Of a stretch of 64,000 bases of DNA, positions 56,271 through 64,000 are shown one piece after another (within the stretch, counting starts at the first letter, position 1; every line of letters starts with the position of its first letter). Made by a program: the position numbers and the translations under genes. The notes under the pieces were generated by a model that was not told the origin of the DNA, ran no database searches, and saw only the letters and a list, made by a program, of their open reading frames with translations. This stretch comes from Stomoxys calcitrans (taxonomy: Eukaryota; Arthropoda; Insecta; Diptera; Muscidae): positions 69,301,227 to 69,365,226 of the forward strand of contig NC_081556.1 of the NCBI RefSeq assembly GCF_963082655.1, written 5' to 3'.

Positions 56271-57958
56271 AACAAGTAAAAGCGTGCTAAGTTCGGCCGG
56301 GCCGAATCTTATATACCCTCCACCATGGATCGCATTTGTCGAGTTCTTTTCCCGGCATCTCTTCTTAGGCAAAAAAGGATATAAGAAAAGAGTTGCTCTG
56401 CTATTAAAACGATATCAAGATATGGTCCGGTTCGGACCACAATTAAATTATATGTTGGAGACCTGTGTAAAATGTCAGCCAATTCGTATTAGAATTGGGC
56501 CCATTGGGGCTCACGAAGTAAAATAGAGAGAACGATTTATATGGGATCTGTATCGGGCTATAGACCGATTCAGACCATAATAAACACGTTTGTTGATGGT
56601 CATGAGAGGATCCGTCGTACAAAATTTCAGGCATATGGGATACTAATTGCGACCTCTAGGGGTCAAGAAGTCAAGATCCCAGATGGGTTTATATGGCAGC
56701 TATATCAGGTTATGAACCGATTTGAACCTTATTTGACACAGTTGTTGAAAGTAAAAATAAAATAAGTCATGCAAAATTTCAGCCAAATCGGATAGGAATT
56801 GCGCCCTCTAAAAGCTCAAGAAGTCAAATCTCCAGATCTGTTTATATGACAGCTATATCAGGTTATGGACCGATTTCAACCATACTTGGCACAGTTGTTG
56901 GATATTGTAACAAAATACTTCGTGCAAAAATTCATTCAAATCGGATAAGAATTGCGCACTCTAGAGGCTCAAGAAGTCAAGACCCAAAATCGGTTTATAT
57001 GGCAGCTATATCAGGTTATGGACCGATTTAAACCATACTTGGCACAGTTGTTGAATATCATAACAAAACACGTCGAGCGAAATTCCATTCCATTCGGATA
57101 AGAATTGCGCCCTCTAGAGGCTCAAGAAGTCAAGACCCAAGATCGGTTTATATGGCAGCTATATCAGGTTATGGGCCGATTTGAACCATACTTGGCAAAG
57201 TTGTTGGATATAATAACAAAACACGTCGTGCAAAATTTCATTTCAATCGGATAAGAATTGCGCACTCTAGAGGCTCAAGAAGTCAAGACCCATGATCGGT
57301 TTATATGGCAGCTATATCAGATTATGGACCGATTTGAACCATACTTGGCACAGTTGTTGGATATAATAACAAAGCACGTCGTGCAAAATTTCATTCTGAT
57401 CGGATAAGAATTGCGCACGCTAGAGGCTCCAGAAGTCAAGACCCAAGATCGGTTTATATGGCAGCTATATCAGGTTATGAACCGATTTGAACTATACTTG
57501 GCGCACTTGTTGGATATCATAACCAAACACGTCGTGCAAAATTTCATTCCAATCGGATAAGAATTGCGCACTCTAGAGGCTCAAGAAGTCAACACCCAAG
57601 ATCGGTTTATATGGCAGCTATATCAAAACATGGACCGATATGGCCCATTTACAATACCAACCGACCTACACTAATAAGAAGTATTTGTGCAAAATTTGAA
57701 GCGGCTAGCTTTACTCCTTCGGAAGTTAGCGTGCTTTCGACAGACAGACGGACGGACGGACGGACAGACGGACGGACAGACGGACGGACGGACGGACAGA
57801 CGGACGGACAGACGGACGGACATGGCTAGATCGACATAAAATGTCACGACGATCAAGAATATATATACTTTATGGGGTCTCAGACGAATATTTCGAGTAG
57901 TTACAATCAGAATGACGAAATTAGTATACCCCCCATCTTATGGTGGAGGGTATAAAAA
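56271..57958 (-). mobile_element. INE-1-like element, A subfamily, full length (7 units)
   Basis: Same structure and nearly the same sequence as 21550-23039, reverse orientation. Ends AACAAGTAAAAGCGTGCTAA and TATGGTGGAGGGTATAAAAA. Unit starts (GGTTTATATGGCAGC) recur near 56686, 56838, 56991, 57143, 57297, 57451 and 57603, a 152-154 bp period. The GACGGACGGACAGACGGACG block (57744-57820) is longer than in the sister copy. Confidence 0.88.
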
Positions 57959-58053
57959 GGAAGCACCTTATCATTGAGCTCAAACTTTAATCGGACTGCG
58001 TTTATTGATATGAGAGTAGTATCCATTGTTCCTTAATGGAATGTTCATGGGAG
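57959..58053 (+). mobile_element. SINE 3' fragment
   Basis: CACCTTATCATTGAGCTCAA, TTAATCGGACTGCGTTTATT and GGAATGTTCATGGG match the SINE 3' half. It adjoins the INE-1-like element. Confidence 0.6.
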
Positions 58054-58077
58054 ATAAAGTATTTAGTAATATTCCTT

Positions 58078-59052
58078 ATAGAAGCGATTGGAACTACAAT
58101 ATCTCTGGTAATAGACGTTAGCTATACTTTTATACGCATGAATCCAAACTAAACGACTAGGTGGACCTTGGGATGTATTCTGAAAACTGGGACTGATCAT
58201 ATCGGTCTCATTACCTGACCACTGTAGTGTGTATCAAGCGGACATACTTCCTACCAAAGAAGTCGTGGAATGTCTAAGATATAATGTCATAACGACGATT
58301 GGCATAAATATCATCTCGGACAGCCAGGCAGTCATAAACTCCCTGAGAACGTATTTCTGAATTCAAAAAGCACCCACGAGTGTCTCAGATATCTACGAGA
58401 TGGCTGTTCAATATTCACCTGTTCTGGATGCCGGGCTATAGAGATATCTTCATAGGGAATTGTAAAGCGAAAGAGTTTGCGAAACTAGGAACTTCCTTAT
58501 ACATTCTAGAGAAACTGCAATCCGTGGGAATGCCTCTAGCGACATGTAAGCTAAGTCCTCAGGATCAGGCCCGAAGGGAAACCAATGATAGAAGGTCAAA
58601 AAGGGGGGCTGTGCGCATTCCAAAATTATGTGGCCTAATCTAGGCTTGAAGAGATCTATCGCTTTGCTGCCACTGGCTAGAACATACGTCTCAGTCATTT
58701 TGTCTGTCATGACAGGTCACTGTCTGACCGGAAAATATGCTGACAAACAGACGACTTTTGCTGAAGATGTGTGATGACTAGTGACGACTTTTGCTGAAGA
58801 TGTGAGGACGTCGAGGAAGAAAAGACTATAGAACATCTGCCGAGTGTATGTCCTGCAACGGCAGTCAGAAGCAGGTCTTCATTTCTTTGAGAACTGTTCC
58901 GTTTAATCAGATGTGAATATTCGCAAATTGTTGGGTTTTTTATCTGGATGGATCAACGGTCAATGTATCTTCCTTTTCCTGTTCCTGTGATATCACTATG
59001 GACGAAAACGTCTAGATGAGTCTAATGGCAGACTGCCACTATCCAACTATCT
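58078..59052 (+). pseudogene. LINE family 1, RNase H to 3' UTR
   Basis: RNase H relics include a SVYQADILP-like stretch (GTGTATCAAGCGGACATACT), ACGACGATTGGCATAAATAT and FTCSGCRAIEIS-type frames of the WVPGHR region. Clean codons return as LEKLQSVGMPLATCKLSPQD, QARRETNDRRSKRGA and a CCHC-like remnant. The UTR has CCTTTTCCTGTTCCTGTGAT and ends at CAGACTGCCACTATCC without clear CCTAA units. Confidence 0.7.
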
Positions 59053-59308
59053 CATATAGAGATTACTCTAATTTAATAAATTTCTACATAAATTTCCGAA
59101 AAAAAAAATTTCTTCTTTCAAAAAATTTCGAATGAAATTCAAAAATCGGTCTAAATGACAGGTTGGTCCTTCTAGTGTTAATGAAAGGGCAATTTTTAGT
59201 TTAAAAAATCGGTTAAGTTAATTCAATATTTCGTTTTTAATTCAAGAACGTTATTGGGTATAACTCGAATCTATGTATTCGTTAAGAGTAATCTCCGAAA
59301 TAATTCAA
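59053..59308. other. Unassigned AT-rich sequence
   Basis: No coding or repeat signal recognised. Confidence 0.35.
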
Positions 59309-59590
59309 ATGCAATTTACCCATGAACATTCGATTACGGAACAGGGGCAAACTTCTCACATATCAATGAGTTCTGTCTAATTCAAATTTTAGCTCAATGA
59401 TAAAGGGCCTTCGTAGCATAGCCGAGTCCGAACAGATTGCCGCAGTGCGACACCTCTATGGGGAAAAGTTAGCCAGCAGTAGGAGGGGATAACAACCTCT
59501 GAAAATTTTATCTATTGTTCTCGCCAGGAATCGAATCCAGTCGTTCAGCAACATAGGTGGACAAACAAACCTCTGTTATAGGGTGTACCT
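59309..59590 (-). mobile_element. SINE with tRNA-like head, degraded
   Basis: The reverse complement has AACAGAGGTTTG (A-box area), GGATTCGATTCCTGGCGAGA (B box, consensus GGTTCGAATCC), GTTGTTATCCCCTCCTACTG, a GGTGTCGCACTGCGG block and GAACATTCG-type 3' end. It is the most complete head region in the window together with 7143-7393. Confidence 0.7.
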
Positions 59591-60043
59591 ACATAAAATG
59601 ACGATCCGATCCAGACCCTATTGCTCTCGTATGTCGGAGGATTTAATAAAACTCTCCCTTTAGCTAAAAGAGATAAAACATGCGCCATATTGTCCATGTT
59701 TGAAATACGCGTTTTATTATTTAAAGCTGTAGCGTGAAGTGAAAATACTGGCGGACGGACATGGCTAGTTCGTTTAAGAATTTTAAGATGATAGATGTGT
59801 TCGGGAAATTAAAAATTTGTGCAAATTTGCATAAATTTATTTGGAAATCGTTCGCTTACTTTGCCAAAGAAGAGAGAGCAAATTTTGACAGTTTAAAAAC
59901 AGAGAGCCTACAAATTTCTACTGGGACTTTTTTTGACAGCTGAAATTTGCAACTTTGAACAGAGGTTTTGTAAAGGTCAGCTGTTACGTGAAAATACAAA
60001 AGCTTACACCAAAATGATGCAAAAAGGCAGAGGTAAGTAAAAA
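59591..60043. other. Unassigned sequence with a short INE-1-like tail
   Basis: GGCGGACGGACATGGCTAGT near 59751-59770 is a family microsatellite/CTAGCCATG remnant in reverse. The open frame from 59761 starts in it and shows no domain. Confidence 0.4.
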
Positions 60044-60385
60044 AACAAGTAAGAGCGTGCTAGTTCTTTGCTCCGCATAACCTCATAGGCAATCAAAGGA
60101 TAATGGAGACGAATGTCTTTGATATTGGAACTATATTAGCTTATGAACCAATTCGGAACTTACTTGGTTTGGATGTTAAAGACCATAGTATAACTCATTA
60201 AACAAAATTTCAGTACGAATTGCTATCTCTAGTTTCTCATGATGTATAATCTGGAGGCCGGTTTATATGGAAACTACATCAAAACATGGACCGACCTTCA
60301 CCAACAGATGTATATATGCAAAATTTCAACGGCCTGGCTTTACTCCATCGAAGGGTAGCGTGCTTTCGACAGACAGACGGAAGGA
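60044..60385 (-). mobile_element. INE-1-like element, shortened
   Basis: Begins AACAAGTAAGAGCGTGCTAG and lacks the hairpin. It has one and a half units and GCGTGCTTTCGACAGACAGA near 60360, then breaks off. Confidence 0.6.
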
Positions 60386-60744
60386 AAAACGGCATATGTT
60401 TTCTGTTTTTTTTTTTTTTCGATTCTATCCCACTGTGCGGCGTTGCGGCTAGCCTTCTGGGGTTCGTTAGACCATTGTTCAGTTTTAGTCGGTAAGTTTA
60501 CTTTTTCATTGTAGTCAAGCCTTTATGGCCGGGGATCTAAGTGAGAACTGTAGCTGGGCGACCCAACTTAATATAGCAAGTTCTTACTTTCACTCCCTAA
60601 CAAGCTTTGATGTGATTATATTCGAGCACAATGCCGGGAGAGCTTCTTGACTCTCGACAAAAAGTCCTATAAGAATGGCGTGTGTTGATGGTAGAAAGCG
60701 ATGAAAGTTTCCTTTGTGGCTGAAATTTTCCCCTTAAATAGATG
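60386..60744. other. Unassigned sequence
   Basis: Contains a T run near 60405-60420. No family or coding region recognised. Confidence 0.35.
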
Positions 60745-61196
60745 GCAATACTCAGGAAGCGGTCTATAACCTGATATAGCTGCCATATAAGTCGATCTCC
60801 CAATCAGACTTCTTGAGCTTCTGGAGGGCGCAATTCTTATCCGATTTGCTGAAATTTTACTCATATCGTTAAGGTATGACTTCGAACTACTTTTCCAAAT
60901 ATGGTCTAAATCAATCCATTACCTGGTACAGCCGCCATATAAACCGATTTCTTTCCAATTTGGTTGAAATTTTGCATGAGCCGTTTTGAAATGATTTCCA
61001 ACAGCTGATCCAAGTATGGTTCAAATCGGTTGATAACCTGATATAACTGCCATATAAACCGATATCGCAATTAGACATTCTGAGCCACTGGAGGTCTCAA
61101 TATTTCCCGATTTGCCTGAAATTTTGGATGGATTTTTTCAAAAACCTTAAAAACATGTTCTTTTGTCCGATAATTCACACATATAGCCTAGTACTA
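60745..61196 (+). mobile_element. INE-1-like internal units
   Basis: Three units (ACCTGATATAGCTGCCATAT, CTTCTGGAGGGCGCAATTC, AAGTATGGTTCAAATCGGTT) without either terminus. Disrupted at the right by the MITE at 61201. Confidence 0.65.
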
Positions 61197-61200
61197 CCTA

Positions 61201-61434
61201 TTGGGTTGCCCAAAAAGTAATTGCGGATTTTTTAAAAGAAAGTAAATGCATTTTTAATACTTAGAATAAACTTTAACCAAATAAACTTTTTTACACTTTT
61301 TTTCTAAAGCAAGCTAAAAGTAACAGCTGATAACTGACAAGAAGAAAGAATGCAATTACAGAGTCACAAGCTGTGAAAAAATTTGTCAACGCCGACCATA
61401 TGAAAAATCTGCAATTACTTTTTGGGCAACCCAA
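61201..61434. mobile_element. Mariner-type MITE, 234 bp, TA target duplication
   Basis: Left end TTGGGTTGCCCAAAAAGTAA; right end in reverse complement TTGGGTTGCCCAAAAAGTAA, identical over 20 bp and continuing TTGC with near identity. TA flanks both sides (61199-61200, 61435-61436). Ends of this type are known from mariner elements in insects. No transposase remains. Confidence 0.88.
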
Positions 61435-61699
61435 TACATTCACACGAAAATTGCCTATGAATTGTTGGCGAAATATGCCGCATTCTATTGGAAGACAATA
61501 GAAACAAAAGTCGAACAAAGCCACACGACAAAGACAACTACGAAGAATCAGGGTTGCTTGGACCGTGTTCCTGAGCATTTATTTATATTTTCATTTAATT
61601 CATGTCACTGGTATTTGGCTCAAATAACTCAATTTCTGTGGAATGTGTTCGCATCTTCTTCGTCGCCATTTTTTTTATAATGCGTTCTGGCAGTTTTTC

Positions 61700-62740
61700 G
61701 GACGAAAAGCCGAAGTAAGTTCTAGGATTAAGCAACAAAACGGAAATATAAAACACATTTGAAGAAGATAAGTTGTAAAAAGTATGCTGTTTCCGAGACA
61801 GGCGATCCGCAGGAAACTTTGCGCTAAGATATGTTTCTATCAACGTCTCCAGAGTCTTCAGCATAAAGGATAGGACGAAAATCTTTCGCCTACGTGTGGT
61901 AAATTATTTCTGTTTTTGAAATGAAATAGACCTTTGTGTCCCTCCATCCCACTGGCATATACGATATGCTGATGCGAGCAAAGTATATCTCCCTAAGCCG
62001 TGGAGCCAGTCTATCGGACACAGCTTAGAAATCAACCGATGATACATCATCAGGGCCTGGCGATTTAAAGTAGTCGAAACTTTTCATCGCCTAAATGATT
62101 TTCGGCTCAGACACGATTTCCCCAATAACCTCCGACGAATGCATACCAGTGACAACCTCTCTGGCGCTACATTGTCCGTTGGAGAATTTCCCAGGAAATG
62201 TGTATGGATGAGTAGTTATAGTGTTTCCTCACTAGGCATTGTCCATACATTCTTTGACTTTTGAATATATCGCTCCGTAATAGGTCCTTTGTGTCCCTCC
62301 ATCCCACTGGCATATACGATATGCTGATGCGAGCAAAGTATATCTCCCTAAGCCATGGAGCCAGGTCTATCGGACACAGCTTAGAAATCAACCGATGATA
62401 CATCATCAGGGCCTGGCGATTTAAAGTAGTCGAAACTTTTCATCGCCTAAATGATTTTCGGCTCAGACACGATTTCCCCAATAACCTCCGACGAATGCAT
62501 ACCAGTGACAACCTCTCTGGCGCTACATTGTCCGTTGGAGAATTTCCCAGGAAATGTGTATGGATGAGTAGTTATAGTGTTTCCTCACTAGGCATTGTCC
62601 ATACATTCTTTGACTTTTGAATATATCGCTCCGTAATAGGTCTGGAGGATAGGATCTTCCTTTGTCTAGAGGCCTCATCTCCAAGGAGCTGCAGATATCC
62701 ATCTATGATTTGATATTAGCCTTTCTCAGCTTGCTATGTT
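61700..62740 (-). pseudogene. LINE family 1 reverse transcriptase fragment with duplication
   Basis: The minus strand reads MLKTLETLIETYLSAKFPAD with RLSRKQH near 61865-61780. Upstream lie ISYMPVGWRDTK and LISKLCPIDLAPWLREIYFA, then parts of the SSEETL region near 62600. A 355 bp block occurs twice (61931-62285 and 62286-62641). The 61435-61699 stretch before it is unassigned. Confidence 0.7.
61931..62641. repeat. 355 bp tandem duplication, two near-identical copies
   Basis: Both copies start CCTTTGTGTCCCTCCATCCC and end CGCTCCGTAATAGG. I see one substitution (AAGCCGTGG against AAGCCATGG) and one inserted G (CCAGTCTATC against CCAGGTCTATC). Confidence 0.9.
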
Positions 62741-62811
62741 TACTTAATCTATGTTTATTTAATCCGTAGTCGTGTAGAATGTCCTCCTTTCTTCTTTTTG
62801 GCCGAGGAACC

Positions 62812-63490
62812 CAACCGAACACTGCATGCGAAATTTGAACCAAATCGGACAAAAATTGCAGCTTGTAAGGGCTCTTAAGCCTCTTAAGTCCAATCGAAAG
62901 ATCGGTTTATATGGGAGCTATATCAGGTTAAAGACTGATTTGGACCGTACTTTGCCGATTGTTGAAAGTCATAGGAGAACACTGTGTGCAAAATTTCAGT
63001 TAAATGGGAAAAAATTGTAGCTTCAAGGGGCTCAAGAAGTCAAATCGGGAGATCGGTTTATATGGGAGCTATATCAGATTATACCGATTTGGACCGTACT
63101 AGGCACAGTTATTGGAAGTGACAGCAGAACACTACTTGGAAAATTTCAGCCAAATCCGATAACAACTGCGGCCTCCATGGGCTTAGGAAGTCAAATCGGG
63201 AGATCGGTTTAAATGGGAGCCATATCCAAATCTGAACTGACATGGCCCGTTTGCAATCCCCAACGACCTACATAAATTCTTGGTATCTGTACAAAATTTC
63301 ACGTGGCTGGCTTTATACGTTCGATCGTTATCGTGATTTCGACAGAAGGACGGACATGGCTAGATCGACTCAGAATGTCGATACGATCAAGAATATATAT
63401 ACTTTATGGTGTCGCAGATCAATATTTCGAGATGTTACAAACGGAATGACTGGATTAGTACACCCCCATCCTATGGTGGTGGGTACAACA
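62812..63490 (-). mobile_element. INE-1-like element, 3' truncated
   Basis: Three to four units (GATCGGTTTATATGGGAGCT, GGGCTCAAGAAGTCAAATCG), then GACGGACATGGCTAGATCGA, AAGAATATATATACTTTATG and the closing CCTATGGTGGTGGGTACAA. Confidence 0.75.
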
Positions 63491-63799
63491 ATTGGAATAT
63501 ATGTAAATCAAATCAACTTTCTCTAATTAAAATTAAGTGAAATTGTAGTTCTTAAGTTGAATAGAGTTTACATACAGATTTTTGCCTTTCATAATAAGGT
63601 GAAAAAAATCCTTAATATCGTGTAAAAAATCTTTCACCAAAGAAATATTTCCTTAACAATTTGGAAAACTGGTCATATTTGCATTAAGTTCGTTATCTTT
63701 GCCTCAAATCTTTAAAACAAAGACAAACATTTTTTCGGTGCAGCTTGGGATAGTCGACAGCTATTAGATTTTCTTATCGGTACTTCAACTAAAAGAGGT
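63491..63799. other. Unassigned AT-rich sequence
   Basis: No coding or repeat signal recognised. Confidence 0.35.
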
Positions 63800-63905
63800 G
63801 TCGGACTCTGGCATTACCATCTGGTATAACATGTTATATAGATGGATGGATTATTAAAGCGAGTTGTGTTTCCGGCTGCCTGACTATAACCCGGTCTAAA
63901 GAGGT
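63800..63905 (+). pseudogene. LINE family 2 RNase H start fragment
   Basis: CTGGCATTACCATCTGGTAT and AGATGGATGGATTATTAAAG match 53758-53805, and GGCTGCCTGACTATAACCCG matches 53865-53885, with the part between deleted. Confidence 0.6.
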
Positions 63906-64000
63906 CAAACATTTGATAATGTGTACGAACAAAAAGTAGGCCATAAATCTATAACAACCAAGATGTTGAATTCACGGACAGACTGTGAACTCACGTCTCA

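Noticed and set aside
56443..56634. Minus-strand frame nearly identical to one at 21721-21912
   Set aside because: Both lie in the same position of the INE-1-like repeat. Identity reflects the repeat, not a protein family.
61201..61434. Possible transposase fragment in the mariner MITE
   Set aside because: The interior has no recognisable transposase codons; only the termini are mariner-like.

Overview
The window looks like intronic DNA from a higher (calyptrate, probably muscid-type) fly. It is AT-rich, and a single host gene is spread over at least 21 kb. Most of the sequence is layered transposon debris. The dominant repeat copies the architecture of the Drosophila INE-1/DINE-1 (Helentron-type) elements, and the LINE, SINE and mariner families are of kinds seen in fly genomes. 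The species call is inference; the repeat structure is seen directly.

Host gene. Four exons on the minus strand (50693-50860, 40084-40218, 30121-30334 and 29654-29769) join in compatible phases. They encode the C-terminal two thirds of a two-Ig-domain cell-surface protein of the Dpr family, best matched to dpr12. The two large introns (10,474 and 9,749 bp) hold most of the transposons; the last intron is 351 bp. Exons for the signal peptide and the start of Ig domain 1 are not visible and should lie above 50.9 kb or outside the window. The C-terminal exon ends at a stop codon that overlaps a good splice donor.

Mobile DNA, left to right. About 0.5-6.1 kb: INE-1-like elements, one broken by an unknown 0.9 kb insertion and one by a MITE. 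7.0-10.2 kb: LINE fragments, a SINE and a possible Helitron end. 12.1-14.4 kb: LINE family 1 pieces around an INE-1-like element. 15.2-15.6 kb: a TTA-flanked MITE. 17.4-21.5 kb: the longest copy of LINE family 1 (DUF4780-type ORF1, endonuclease, reverse transcriptase). 21.5-27.7 kb: INE-1-like elements and a 396 bp mariner fold-back palindrome. 27.8-29.2 kb: a 5'-truncated LINE with a perfect 13 bp target duplication. 30.5-33.8 kb: LINE family 1 in reverse, with a LINE family 2 tail inserted (10 bp target duplication). 35.4-39.0 kb and 40.4 kb: more INE-1-like elements and a mariner transposase relic. 41.4-44.1 kb: LINE family 2 in reverse, with a MITE inside. 44.7-46.4 kb: a ten-unit INE-1-like array. 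47.2-49.5 kb: a LINE split by an INE-1-like element. 51.0 kb: a mariner-derived MITE close to a dpr12 splice acceptor. 52.0-55.0 kb: LINE family 2 with a SINE inside. 55.0-63.5 kb: INE-1-like elements, LINE family 1 relics and a TA-flanked MITE.

No autonomous element is intact: every LINE copy carries stops, frameshifts or missing domains. I saw no rRNA gene, tRNA gene or CRISPR array. Family names rest on motif recognition by eye; no database search was run.
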